64,000 nucleotides of DNA from Mycobacterium sp. 1274761.0 (GTDB lineage: Bacteria; Actinomycetota; Actinomycetes; Mycobacteriales; Mycobacteriaceae), in the NCBI RefSeq assembly GCF_001668615.1, contig NZ_LZMC01000089.1:35011-99010 (forward strand). The letters are read 5' to 3'. The translations under genes were made by a program, and so were the position numbers. Under the pieces are notes generated by a model, which was not told the origin of the DNA, searched no databases, and saw only the letters and a list, made by a program, of their open reading frames with translations. The number at the start of each line of letters is the position of its first letter. Position 1 is the first letter of the stretch. Shown here in pieces: positions 52,083 through 61,113 of this stretch.

Positions 52083-52331
52083 CAGCCCGACGGGGCACAC
52101 CCCAGACGCCGACCACGACGAGAAGGACGAAGCTGGCGGCGGTGAATGCGGGCAACCCGAATGCCGTGATCAGCGGCACCGACAGCGCTTGATGAGGCCG
52201 CCGCCGAGGAGGGGCTCGTAGGCAAGCTGCTTGTAGCCGTAGTCATCGGCGGTGCTGGTGCGAGGATCACCAGCGCGAGGCCGACCATCTGCGCGTCGGT
52301 CAGGCGGTCGATCACCGAGTGCCTTCCGACG
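52077..52331 (-). pseudogene. Frameshifted C-terminal remnant of a membrane transporter
   Basis: Reading leftward from 52300, VIDRLTDAQMVGLALVILAPA is followed in the next frame by ADDYGYKQLAYEPLLGGGLI and in the third frame by ALSVPLITAFGLPAF and a hydrophobic LLVVVGVWGVPRR, ending at a stop at 52077. The three pieces join smoothly with two single-base shifts. They look like the last ~85 residues of a multi-pass transporter (possibly an ion/amino-acid symporter), whose rest is absent because the upstream DNA is the protease gene. Family uncertain. Confidence 0.5.
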
Positions 52332-53405
52332 TTATGCGCGGCCGAGAACGACGTTCGCGCTCTTTGTCTCACCCGTTGGATCGACATAGGTCAGGGTCAC
52401 GTGGTCGCCGGGCGACCGGGACCGCACACCGGCAACAAGGGCGTTCGCACCGCCGATCACACGATCGTCGAGCCGGGTGACCAACGCGCCGACGGGAATA
52501 CCGGCCGCCGCGACCGGACCGCCACGCGCCACGGCGATGAGCCTGGCGCCTCCGCCCGCGGGATCGTCAACGGCCTGCGCGCCGATGGACCCGTGCGATG
52601 CGCTGCCGGTCGCCATCAGCTCGTCGGCTATGCGCTTGGCCTGATCGATCGGAATGGCGAAACCGAGTCCGATGGAACCGGCCGATGGGCCCCACGGTCC
52701 CAGACCGATCGTCGCGATCGCGGCATTGACGCCGATCAGGTGGCCGTCCATATCGACCAGCGCACCACCGGAATTCCCGGGATTCATGGCGGCATCCGTT
52801 TGGATCGCATCCAGCACCGTGTTCTGGTTGGCGACATCGCCTTCGGCGAACACCGGCCGATTCAACGCGCTGATGATGCCCGTGGTGACCGTGCCCTCCA
52901 GCCCGAGTGGCGATCCGACCGCGACCACGGGCTGGCCGACCCGAAGATTCGACGATGCGCCGACGGTGATGGGGGAGAGATCGGAGACACCTTCGGCACG
53001 GACGACGGCGATGTCGCTGCTGGGATCGGTGCCCACGACGCGGAATTGCGCCGTGCGCCCGTCGAAGAACGTGACGCGGGTGGTGGGCCGGGGCGAGCCG
53101 GGCGGGATATTGACGGGCGTCGCAACAACGTGAGCGTTGGTGATGATCGTCCCGTCGGCCGTCAGTACTACGCCGGAGCCGTCTTGACCCTGCCGCCCGA
53201 TGCTCGTGTTCAGTCTCACCACGCTGGGCAGGACATGCTGGGCGACGTATTCGATTGAGCCCGGCGCGGGCCCGGCTGGATCGCTGTCGGAGCGGGAATG
53301 GTGTATCCGCATCAGAACAGCGGTGCCCACTCCGCCCGAAACCGCCGCAACGGCCAGGACTACGAGTAGCAGGCGTCCGGCGCGTGACGGTTTGCGCCGC
53401 GGCAC
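52332..53405 (-). CDS. Membrane-anchored HtrA/DegP-like S1C serine protease
   Basis: A 357-residue protease with an N-terminal transmembrane anchor (residues 11-32), a trypsin-like domain with triad His92 (TNAHVVA), Asp131 (SSDIAVV) and Ser212 (NPGNSGGAL), and a C-terminal PDZ domain (about 265-357). It should degrade or chaperone misfolded envelope proteins. GTG 53405 is the only canonical start; the preceding codons (LTNTT) suggest the natural N terminus may lie slightly upstream with a CTG codon. The FKBP gene downstream fits a joint envelope protein-quality role. Confidence 0.87.
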   Translation of the reverse strand: MPRRKPSRAGRLLLVVLAVAAVSGGVGTAVLMRIHHSRSDSDPAGPAPGSIEYVAQHVLPSVVRLNTSIGRQGQDGSGVVLTADGTIITNAHVVATPVNIPPGSPRPTTRVTFFDGRTAQFRVVGTDPSSDIAVVRAEGVSDLSPITVGASSNLRVGQPVVAVGSPLGLEGTVTTGIISALNRPVFAEGDVANQNTVLDAIQTDAAMNPGNSGGALVDMDGHLIGVNAAIATIGLGPWGPSAGSIGLGFAIPIDQAKRIADELMATGSASHGSIGAQAVDDPAGGGARLIAVARGGPVAAAGIPVGALVTRLDDRVIGGANALVAGVRSRSPGDHVTLTYVDPTGETKSANVVLGRA

Positions 53406-53509
53406 CGTCGTGTTGGTCAGCTCACTCGGGCTTTGGTTGATGCCTACACGTTAGGAGAACACGGTGCGTTTTGCGGACGAGTTCCGCCGATCAAGGTCGT
53501 TGTTGCCTG

Positions 53510-54088
53510 TCAGTGCAGGCTCGGACGGAAGATGAGCTCTTGGATATTGCCGTCGAGTGTTCGGCTCTCGATCAACTCGAGGTCGAAGTCGGCCGCCCCC
53601 TGGAAGATCGGGTCATCGCCGGTCTGACCGGTGATCACGGGGAAGAGCGTCACCTGGAGACGGTCGACCAGGCCGGCGGCCATCAGCGCCCGGTTCATCG
53701 ACAAGCTGCCGTGCGAGCGCAGCGGCACGTCGGATTCCTTCTTCAAGCCGGCGACGACGTCGACGGCGTCGCCGCTGGCGATGGTCGCGTCAGGCCAGTC
53801 GAGGGGCCCCTCCAGCGTCGTCGACACGACCGTCGCTGGCAGGTGCCGCATCCGGGTAACCCACGGGTCGCGCACCTCCGACTGCTCGGTGCTCTCGGCC
53901 AACATCTGCGCAAATAACCGATACGTGTTGGCGCCGAACACCATCCGCTGCTGCTCGTCGTACAGGGCGAGGCGGTGGTCGAGCAGCTCGGGGCCCTGCT
54001 TGCCCCAATATCCTCCCCAGTCGCCACCGCTGACACCACCGAAACCGTCGAGGCTGGAAAAGACGTCGAAGGTGTAGGTGGCGGTCAT
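53510..54088 (-). CDS. Dihydrofolate-reductase-fold (RibD C-terminal) family protein
   Basis: A 192-residue protein of the RibD/DHFR-like family: TYTFDVFSSLDGFGG at the N terminus, RMVFGANTYRLF, RHLPATVVSTTL, and SHGSLSMNRALMAAGLVDRLQVTLFPVI. Such proteins bind NADPH and are common in actinobacteria with undefined substrates. GAGGAGGG precedes ATG 54088. Confidence 0.85.
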   Translation of the reverse strand: MTATYTFDVFSSLDGFGGVSGGDWGGYWGKQGPELLDHRLALYDEQQRMVFGANTYRLFAQMLAESTEQSEVRDPWVTRMRHLPATVVSTTLEGPLDWPDATIASGDAVDVVAGLKKESDVPLRSHGSLSMNRALMAAGLVDRLQVTLFPVITGQTGDDPIFQGAADFDLELIESRTLDGNIQELIFRPSLH

Positions 54089-54166
54089 CGGGCCCTCCTC
54101 GTATTGATGGCGTGTTGGAGATACAGACCAGCAATCGCGACGAAACTCATCGACCGTCGGACGCGG

Positions 54167-54844
54167 CTAGGCAGACATCGACAACTTGGCTTTGGCGTCG
54201 CGTGACGAAGCGTCGGCCAGCACCTCACGTTCGCCGCTGAACAGGCCGTCGAGTGCCGTCCTGGCCACTGCTGCCGGATCGGCCTTCTGATCGTCGGGAA
54301 CGTAGCTCACCATGTCGGTGTCCATGTAGCCGACATGCAGGGCGGTGACATTGATGCCTTTCGGGGCGAGCTCGTCCCGTATCGCGTCGGTCATCGCCCA
54401 CGCGGCGGCCTTGGCCGACGAGTAAGCACCGCTGGTTGCCGGATGCAACCAGGAAAGGACCGACAGCACATTCAGGATCGCTCCGCCGCCATCGCGCTCA
54501 AGCACCGGTGTGAACGCTCGGGTCACCTGCAGGGTGCCGAAGTAGTGGGCCTCCATCTCGGCTCGGATATCTTCCATTGACCCTTCCAGGAGGCCTGCGC
54601 GGGTAGAGATTCCAGCGTTGTTGATGAGCACGTTGACGTCGGCTGCCTGTTCGGCGGCGCGTCGGATCGAGTCGGGGTCGGTGATGTCGAGTTGGACCGC
54701 GACGGCGCCGGGGATGTCAACGGAGTTCGGGTTGCGGGCCGCGGCGTAGACCTTGGCACCGCGTGCGATCAGCTCGATGGCAAATCGCCGTCCCAGGCCC
54801 CGGTTTGCCCCGGTGACCAGTGCGGTGACGTGTTCGGCGTTCAT
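54167..54844 (-). CDS. Short-chain dehydrogenase/reductase
   Basis: A 225-residue SDR with the nucleotide-binding GANRGLG (12-18), NNAGIS, and the catalytic pair in GAYSSAKAA. NAD(P)-dependent oxidation or reduction of an unknown alcohol/ketone. AAGGAAT is the ribosome site. It is on the same strand as the RibD-like gene 78 nt downstream and divergent from the MBL hydrolase gene. Confidence 0.87.
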   Translation of the reverse strand: MNAEHVTALVTGANRGLGRRFAIELIARGAKVYAAARNPNSVDIPGAVAVQLDITDPDSIRRAAEQAADVNVLINNAGISTRAGLLEGSMEDIRAEMEAHYFGTLQVTRAFTPVLERDGGGAILNVLSVLSWLHPATSGAYSSAKAAAWAMTDAIRDELAPKGINVTALHVGYMDTDMVSYVPDDQKADPAAVARTALDGLFSGEREVLADASSRDAKAKLSMSA

Positions 54845-55026
54845 GATTATTCCTTGGTCTCAGATGTTCGAGCTGTGACGGCTCGGTTGTCGACCGGCGG
54901 TTCACCGGTGTCTTTGCGTTAACCCTAATCAGCGCAGTGGAATTCCCTAAATGGAGTGGCTTCGTTGGGTAGAACGGTAAACGGCGCCGGATAGTCTCTC
55001 GCCAGCACGACCACGAAGGAGCAGGT

Positions 55027-55914
55027 ATGCCAACCGCGACAAGGGGCGGTGCCGGACTCGGGGGACACTTCCCGATGAGCAGAGCGATCGGTGCGGCGCG
55101 CCAGCGATTCGCCATCGGCGTCGTGGGGGGTCCCACTGTGGTGATCGATTACGGCGGAACGCGTTTCGTCACCGACCCCACCTTCGACGAACCACGCGAC
55201 TACGGCACCATGACCAAAGTGCTGCCGCCTGCTGTCAGCGCCGACGACCTGGGCCCCGTCGACGTGGTTCTGCTGAGCCACGACGACCATTACGACAATT
55301 TCGATGTCGCGGGCCGCACATGGGCACGCATCGCGGTACCACTGCTGCTGACCGGGCCCGGCGCTGCGTCACGCTTGGGCCCACCCGCGGTCGGACTGCC
55401 GACGTGGGCGCACACCGAGGTAGCCCGCGGCGATGGCTCCTCGCCGATCACTGTCACTGCGGTGCCTGCTATCCACGGCCCGCTGGACGGCACCCGTGAC
55501 GCTTCGGGGCACGTCAACGCAGAGGTCACCGGATTCGTCCTGCAATCGGCGGACCTACCCACGGTATACATCAGCGGCGACAACGCCTCGCTGGAGCCGG
55601 CGGCTCAGATCATGCAGCGATTTCCCGACCTCGACGTCGGCGTGCTGTTCGCCGGAGCTTCCCGGCTGTCGACCAAGAACCAAGGGCGACCCCTGACCCT
55701 GACCGGACCCCGCGCCGCCGATGTGGCTGTGGTGCTGGGAGTGCCGCAAGTGGTGATCGCCCATATCACGGGGTGGTCGATCTACAGCGAGGACATCTCT
55801 GTTGTGCGGCATGCGTTCGAGGAGGCCGGAATCGGTGCGCGACTCGTGACTGCAGAGGCAGGGTTCTGGTCGGCACTGCGGCCGGTCGGCGATCCCGGTC
55901 CTCCCCGAGACTGA
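55027..55914 (+). CDS. Metallo-beta-lactamase-fold hydrolase (UlaG/RomA-like)
   Basis: A 295-residue MBL-fold protein. The metal motif SHDDHYDNFD near residue 84 is of the HxxxHxD-like UlaG type; further metal ligands lie in VPAIHGP, SGDNAS and IAHITGWSIY. ATG 55027 has GAAGGAGCAGG upstream. The substrate is unknown; members often hydrolyse phosphoesters or lactones. It converges with the SnoaL-like gene. Confidence 0.83.
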   Translation: MPTATRGGAGLGGHFPMSRAIGAARQRFAIGVVGGPTVVIDYGGTRFVTDPTFDEPRDYGTMTKVLPPAVSADDLGPVDVVLLSHDDHYDNFDVAGRTWARIAVPLLLTGPGAASRLGPPAVGLPTWAHTEVARGDGSSPITVTAVPAIHGPLDGTRDASGHVNAEVTGFVLQSADLPTVYISGDNASLEPAAQIMQRFPDLDVGVLFAGASRLSTKNQGRPLTLTGPRAADVAVVLGVPQVVIAHITGWSIYSEDISVVRHAFEEAGIGARLVTAEAGFWSALRPVGDPGPPRD

Positions 55915-55925
55915 AGTCTGTTTCC

Positions 55926-56321
55926 TCATCCGTCGTTCTCGGCAAGAGGCGATGCCTGGTATTGGGCTATCTGCCACGTGTCGTCGGAACGTGTGAGCAC
56001 CACGCCGATGGCCAACTTCACCGCAGGCCGATCGACATAACCAAACACCGCGGCCAGATATCCGAGCACGACTTCGCCTGCAAGAGAGCGACTTTGAAGC
56101 ACACGGTAGGTGACCGTCATCCCGATAGGCTGCGAGTCGTAATATTCGGCCACCGTTTGCCGGCCCACCCCGTAGGGCCGCAGACCCTGGAACACCGCGT
56201 CCTCGGTGAACACCGCCGAAACCCGGCCGGGATCGTGGGTGTCGATTCCGGCCTTCCATTCGTCCATGGCCGAGGCAACGACCTGCGCAGCGTCCACGTC
56301 AGTGGCCTGCACTCTGACCAC
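55926..56321 (-). CDS. SnoaL-like NTF2-fold protein
   Basis: A 131-residue NTF2-like protein (ASAMDEWKAGIDTHDPGRVSAVFTEDAVFQGLRPYGVGRQTVAEYY), a fold used by isomerases and hydratases such as SnoaL or by stress-linked ligand-binding proteins. The start (GTG 56321 or 56312) lies inside the end of the SDR gene, overlapping by about 20 nt in another frame, so the two are translationally coupled. Confidence 0.77.
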   Translation of the reverse strand: MVRVQATDVDAAQVVASAMDEWKAGIDTHDPGRVSAVFTEDAVFQGLRPYGVGRQTVAEYYDSQPIGMTVTYRVLQSRSLAGEVVLGYLAAVFGYVDRPAVKLAIGVVLTRSDDTWQIAQYQASPLAENDG

Positions 56322-57012
56322 CGTCGACGTGAATAATATCGCCGGTGACGAACGGCGCATTCTCCAGATAGAGCACGGCGTCCACGACATCGCCCACTTC
56401 ACCGATGCGTCCGACGGGGTGTAGTGCCGCCAGAGCATCGATGTCCGAGGGCTGATGCATCGGCGTCTTGATAATGCCCAAAGCAACTGCGTTGGAGCGG
56501 ATTCCGTGAGAGGCGTACTCAACCGCCAGGGCGCGCGTGGCCGCGTTCAAGCCGCCTTTGGTCAGCGACGCCAAAGCGGATGGGACGGCGGAGTTGGCGT
56601 GATCGACCAGCGAGGTCGAGATCGTGACGAGATGACCACCCTCACCTTGCTCGATCATTCGGGCCACGGCCGCACGGGAGACCTCGAAGAAACCGCGGAG
56701 GTTAACGCCGGTGATGGCGTCGTAGTCACCGTCGGTGTATTCGGTCAGCGGCTTGGCGATGAAGATGCCCGCGTTGTTGACCACAGTGTCGACGCGCCCG
56801 AAATGTTCGATGGCGGCATCGATGACGCGTGCGCCGACACCGGGCTGACCGATGTCACCGGGGACGGCGAGCACCATCGGGTCATCGCTGTCGGTGATGG
56901 TACGAGAGTTCGCCACGACGGCGTAGCCGAGCTTGCGGTACCCGGCCACCAGGCCGGCACCGATTCCTTGCGATGCGCCTGTGATGACCGCGACGCGGGG
57001 GGTGGTTGTCAT
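56299..57012 (-). CDS. SDR-family protein lacking the catalytic tyrosine
   Basis: A 237-residue SDR: ITGASQGIGAG near residue 10, NNAGIFIAKPLTEY, NLRGFF, ISTSLVDHAN and the helix ALASLTKGGLNAATRALAVEYA. At the usual YxxxK position the Tyr is replaced by Ala (ASLTK), while the Lys is kept. It may be weakly active or act through another residue. AAGGGAAC precedes ATG 57012. It is divergent from a LysR gene and coupled to the SnoaL-like gene. Confidence 0.83.
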   Translation of the reverse strand: MTTTPRVAVITGASQGIGAGLVAGYRKLGYAVVANSRTITDSDDPMVLAVPGDIGQPGVGARVIDAAIEHFGRVDTVVNNAGIFIAKPLTEYTDGDYDAITGVNLRGFFEVSRAAVARMIEQGEGGHLVTISTSLVDHANSAVPSALASLTKGGLNAATRALAVEYASHGIRSNAVALGIIKTPMHQPSDIDALAALHPVGRIGEVGDVVDAVLYLENAPFVTGDIIHVDGGQSAGH

Positions 57013-57138
57013 GGTGGTGTTCCCTTCAGTGAAGGCTGCTCTTGGTGCTGCTCTCGGCAACGCGCCGCCCAGCCGTTAGTAGTCCCAGGACAAGGGACCG
57101 CTTCGCTCGCAACTGGTAGCCCCAGGCTCTTACTGCAC

Positions 57139-57144
57139 TACGCT
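57139..57144 (+). promoter_or_regulatory. -10 box (TACGCT) for the LysR gene
   Basis: TACGCT is followed by 7 nt and GTG 57152; no ribosome site, so leaderless. The ACTGCACTACGCTGCAC stretch around it contains a repeated CTGCAC that may be part of a LysR site. Confidence 0.5.
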
Positions 57145-57151
57145 GCACCGT

Positions 57152-58078
57152 GTGGAGCTGCGACAGCTGCGCTACTTCGTGACAGTGGCTGACGAGTTGA
57201 ACTTCGGCCGGGCCGCCCAAAGGCTTCGCATCGCGGGTCCGTCGCTCTCACAGCAGATCAAGGCACTCGAGCGCGATCTGAAGGTGCAATTGTTCGACCG
57301 GGACAGGCGGTCGGTCGCGCTGACGGCGGCAGGCTCGGCGCTGCTTCCGCAGGCACGCGCGCTCATCGGACAGGCCGACGAACTGCGGCGGCAGGCCCTG
57401 GGCCTGTCGTCATCCGAGCCCATCCGTATCGGGTATGTGCAATGGTGTCCGACGAACTGGGCAGAGCGGGCCGCTGCGGTCGCGAAAGTACGCATGGACA
57501 CGTGGGTGATGCCCTCGCATGCGCAGGCGGCTCGCGTCGCGGACGGCAGCTTGGATCTCGCGATTTGTTGGGTCGAGCGAAAAGATCTGCGGGCGTTATC
57601 TCTCGAAGCACAGTTGATCGGCGCCGACCGGCTGTATGCGTTGAATGTCGGACCGGACGCGTCGCCCGTCGATGCGGGCGATCTGACGGTACTGGTGGAC
57701 TCCGACGAGTCAACCTGGTCGTCGTGGAACCGGTACGCCGAGCAGTTCGCCCGGGAGTCGGGCGCGCGACTAGTTCGTGTCGAGGACGGGGGAGTGACGG
57801 GTGCGACCTTCTTCGACCACGTCCGCCGGCTCCGCCGGCCGGTCCTGAACAATCCGAAAGGCCAAAACGACGCGTCGCCGCCGGACATGACACGGCGCCC
57901 GGTGGAGCGCCCGGTTCCGATGTGGACTTGGTCGCTCGTGTGGCGTCGGGATGATCCCAACCCGTTGGTCCGCGCAGTCGCCGGTGCCGTCGTGGCCGGA
58001 ATCGATCGGCCAGACGTCAGCCAGCCAGGCTTCTGGCTGCCGCGGGACGATCCGCACCGCGCTGCGGCGGCGGGCTGA
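57152..58078 (+). CDS. LysR-family transcriptional regulator
   Basis: A 308-residue LysR protein with the N-terminal winged helix (LRQLRYFVTVADELNFGRAAQRL, SLSQQIKALERDLKVQLFDR) and a periplasmic-binding-type effector domain. It is divergent from the SDR/SnoaL operon and most likely controls it. The 3' end overlaps the convergent MFS gene by 62 nt. Confidence 0.88.
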   Translation: MELRQLRYFVTVADELNFGRAAQRLRIAGPSLSQQIKALERDLKVQLFDRDRRSVALTAAGSALLPQARALIGQADELRRQALGLSSSEPIRIGYVQWCPTNWAERAAAVAKVRMDTWVMPSHAQAARVADGSLDLAICWVERKDLRALSLEAQLIGADRLYALNVGPDASPVDAGDLTVLVDSDESTWSSWNRYAEQFARESGARLVRVEDGGVTGATFFDHVRRLRRPVLNNPKGQNDASPPDMTRRPVERPVPMWTWSLVWRRDDPNPLVRAVAGAVVAGIDRPDVSQPGFWLPRDDPHRAAAAG

Positions 58079-59201
58079 GTTCTCGGCAGCCCACGCGAAG
58101 CCAGGCTGCCGTGGCCGCCGACGCGGCGACCACTAGCGCCGCGGTCAGCAATGCATTGCGGAAACCGTGGTGCAGAAGGGGTGTCACGACGATCGGACCG
58201 GCGATCTGGCCCACCGAATAACCGGCGGTCAGCACGGCGACGGCACCGGGGACGGAAAGCTCCCGTCCTGCCGCCAACGCGACGTTGCTGATGCCGATGA
58301 AGGTCCCTCCGAACAACACTGCACCGATCAACGCCGGTGCGACGCCGTCGACGAGGGCAGGCAGCGCGATTCCGACGGCTTGCGCCAGCAATGCCACGAT
58401 GAGCAGTGCCGGACGTGACCTCCTGGCGCTGAACCTCGCCCACAGCGCCGCCGAGGGTGCGGCGGCCAGCCCGACCATCACCCACGCGCCGCTGCACAAC
58501 CAACCGGGCGAAGCTTCGCCGATGGCGGCGACCAGGAACGTACCGGCGATGATGTAGCCGACGCCTTCCAACGAGTAGCAAGCCAGTAGGACCACAAACC
58601 AACGCCGTGAACCGGTGCCTGCGGTCCTCGTGTCAACGGACAACTCGTCGCTGCCCCGCATATGCCATGCGGCCATCGCCAGCACGGCGGCAAGTGCGGC
58701 CGACGCCCACCACAGCCCACGCCACCCGGTGGCCGGGAGAACTGCCACGACGAGTCCCGACAAGGCGATACCGATGCCCACGCCACCGAAGCCCCAGCCG
58801 GACAATTGCACCGATCCGCCCCTGGAATGGTCGAGTATCCAGTCGACCGCGATGACGAACAGCACAGCGCTCGCAAATCCGGTGACTGCGCGAATCGCTA
58901 TCCAAGCAAAGTCGTTGCGCGTCAGGGGCATCAGCGCCAGACCGACGACTACGGCAACCAGCGACAGCCGCCATGTCGCGGTCGTCCGGACGACACGCGG
59001 TGCCGCCGCGCCTACGAGTGCGCCGCCGAGGTAGCCGACGTAATTGGCAGTCGCGAGACCACCCGCGCCTACCGGAGTCAACCCCGTCTGCGATGTCATC
59101 AGCGGAAGGATCGGGGTATAGACGAACCGGCCGATTCCCATGGCCGCCGCGAGCGCTGCTGCGCCGCGGGCGATGTGGAGGTGCGATCGATGCCAGGCCA
59201 T
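58017..59201 (-). CDS. MFS transporter (YbfB/YjiJ-like)
   Basis: A 394-residue integral membrane transporter with about 12 hydrophobic helices. MGIGRFVYTPILPLM at the N terminus is the YbfB/YjiJ-family signature. It probably exports or imports a small organic molecule by proton coupling. Its last 20 codons lie opposite the end of the LysR gene. Confidence 0.85.
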   Translation of the reverse strand: MAWHRSHLHIARGAAALAAAMGIGRFVYTPILPLMTSQTGLTPVGAGGLATANYVGYLGGALVGAAAPRVVRTTATWRLSLVAVVVGLALMPLTRNDFAWIAIRAVTGFASAVLFVIAVDWILDHSRGGSVQLSGWGFGGVGIGIALSGLVVAVLPATGWRGLWWASAALAAVLAMAAWHMRGSDELSVDTRTAGTGSRRWFVVLLACYSLEGVGYIIAGTFLVAAIGEASPGWLCSGAWVMVGLAAAPSAALWARFSARRSRPALLIVALLAQAVGIALPALVDGVAPALIGAVLFGGTFIGISNVALAAGRELSVPGAVAVLTAGYSVGQIAGPIVVTPLLHHGFRNALLTAALVVAASAATAAWLRVGCRELSPPPQRGADRPAAARSLAG

Positions 59202-59399
59202 TCGACCATCGTCGGCGGAATTCCATAACAGGCGCCAGGACGCGATTACTCGCAGCTGGAAGGCGTTGCCTCACAGGCATGCGACCCCGGTCTGGGTGAG
59301 AAAAGCCGCCGTAACGGGTACCGGTGCTGTATCGACGCCCGTTCGATTTTCTACCGAAAGGCCGCGGATTCCGAACTTCAATTTAGGGGGTGAAGTCGG

Positions 59400-60815
59400 G
59401 TGACTGACGACTCTCGACCGGCGCAGGCCACATCCGACCGGGCCGACCGCGATGACCGGCCAAAGGTGCTGATCATCGGCGGAGGTTTCGGGGGTTTGTT
59501 CTGTGCTCGGCGTCTCGGACGGGTCGACGTCGACGTGACACTGCTGGACCGGGCCGCCTGCCACGTCTTTCAACCGTTGCTGTACCAGTGCGCGACGGGG
59601 ACGTTGAGCATCGGCCAGATCAGCCGGTCGTTGCGTGAGGAACTGGCGCAGCACCGCAACGTGAAGACTCTGCTCGGTGAGGCGATTCGCCTGGATGCCG
59701 ACCACCGTCGCGTGACGGCTCGTCGCCCCGACGAGTCGACCTTCGAGCTGGAATACGATTATCTCGTCATTGCAGCTGGGATGCGCCAATCCTATTTCGG
59801 CAACGAAGAATTCGCCGTTTGGGCTCCCGGGATGAAGACGCTCGATGACGCGCTGAGCATCCGTCGCCGAATCTTTGCCGCGTTTGAGGTCGCCGAGTCA
59901 CTCCCGCCGGGTCCCGAGCGAAACGAGTGGCTGACGTTCGCTGTGACCGGCGCTGGCCCGACCGGCGTCGAGCTGGCCGGCCAGATCCGCGAATTGGCAA
60001 CGCGTGCTTTAGCTAACGAGTTCCACAGCATTCGGCCCGAGGACGCGCGGGTCTTGCTGTTCGACGGCGGCGATCGCGTTCTCAAAGCGTTTTCGCCAGA
60101 GCTGGCCCAACGGGCGCAGCGCACACTCGAGGACCTGGGTGTCGAACTTCACTTCGGCGTGCACGTCACCGACGTCCGGCGCGACGGTGTGACCGTCACG
60201 CCCAAGCGCGGCGGTGACGCCGAGGTTTACCCCACCCGCACGGTGCTGTGGACGGCCGGAGTGGAGGCCGTGCCCTTTGCTCGCCACGCCGCAGAGATGT
60301 TGGACGGGAACACCGATCGATCGGGTCGTATCGCGGTGAACCCCGATCTGACGGTGCCGGGGCATCCCGAGGTGTTCGTCGTGGGTGACCTGGCCGGACG
60401 CGAGGGCCTGCCGGGTGTCGCTGAGAACGCCATGCAGGGCGGCCTACATGCCGCGGCCTGTATCCGGCGGGACGTGACCGGTGCCAAGCGCAAGGACTAC
60501 CGATATCGCGATCTCGGCTCAGCGGCCTACATCAGTCGCGGCCACGCGCTGTTGCAGGCGGGTCCGGTCAATCTCAGCGGACTGCTCGGATGGCTGGGGT
60601 GGGGGTTCATTCATATCGCCTTTCTCACCGGGGTGCGCAACCGATTCAGCACGGTCGCGACGTGGTTGGCGACTATCGCGCGGGCCAACCGCGGGGACCG
60701 CGCGTTCATCTTGGGCGGGTCGGGACATCCCGAGGAGCCCTACACGTGGGAGTCGCCTGTGCATCAGAGTTACCATTCGCGCGAAGAGGATTCACCGCGC
60801 GACCAATCGGCGTAG
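59400..60815 (+). CDS. Type II NADH dehydrogenase-like NAD(P)/FAD oxidoreductase
   Basis: A 471-residue flavoprotein with FAD motif VLIIGGGFGGLFCARRL (23-39), second Rossmann motif FAVTGAGPTGVELAGQI near 180 and VVGDLAGREGLPGVAENAMQGG near 326. The C-terminal amphipathic region (SGLLGWLGWGFIHIAFLTGVRNRF) is typical of NDH-2 membrane attachment. It should pass electrons from NADH to quinone at the membrane. TTAGGGGGTGAAG precedes the GTG start. It may be a second, accessory Ndh. Confidence 0.87.
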   Translation: MTDDSRPAQATSDRADRDDRPKVLIIGGGFGGLFCARRLGRVDVDVTLLDRAACHVFQPLLYQCATGTLSIGQISRSLREELAQHRNVKTLLGEAIRLDADHRRVTARRPDESTFELEYDYLVIAAGMRQSYFGNEEFAVWAPGMKTLDDALSIRRRIFAAFEVAESLPPGPERNEWLTFAVTGAGPTGVELAGQIRELATRALANEFHSIRPEDARVLLFDGGDRVLKAFSPELAQRAQRTLEDLGVELHFGVHVTDVRRDGVTVTPKRGGDAEVYPTRTVLWTAGVEAVPFARHAAEMLDGNTDRSGRIAVNPDLTVPGHPEVFVVGDLAGREGLPGVAENAMQGGLHAAACIRRDVTGAKRKDYRYRDLGSAAYISRGHALLQAGPVNLSGLLGWLGWGFIHIAFLTGVRNRFSTVATWLATIARANRGDRAFILGGSGHPEEPYTWESPVHQSYHSREEDSPRDQSA

Positions 60816-60911
60816 CGAGACGGCGATATCAGTCTTCAAGCCTGCAGTCGGCGAACAAGCCGTGACTGATTCGAAGGACCTCGGACAACTCTAGATTCAG
60901 GCACCCGCGGC

Positions 60912-61080
60912 TTAGGGGTCGCGGCTCGGCCGTTCCGGATCGCGTTGAAATCGAAAGAGGCGTCTGGGATCTAACGCGTCTCTCACACCGCGCAAGCGTG
61001 CTAGGTCGTAGGCAGAGAAGGCCCCGGCTGCGCCCAGTGTTCCCTCGCAGAGTGAAGGCGCAAAGTGGCCGGCGTCTGCC
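60912..61080 (-). pseudogene. Possible C-terminal fragment of a BBE-type FAD oxidase
   Basis: On the minus strand the frame SAYDLARLRGVRDALDPRRLFRFQRDP followed by a stop at 60912 resembles the C-terminal BBE segment (Y..RL..(V)K...DP..LFR). Nothing like the rest of the enzyme lies upstream, where the DUF664 gene runs on the other strand. A gene tail left by rearrangement is the best explanation, but the match is short. Confidence 0.35.
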
Positions 61081-61113
61081 GCGCGGGCTGCGGTGAGCTG
61101 GCGTCGGGGTGGG

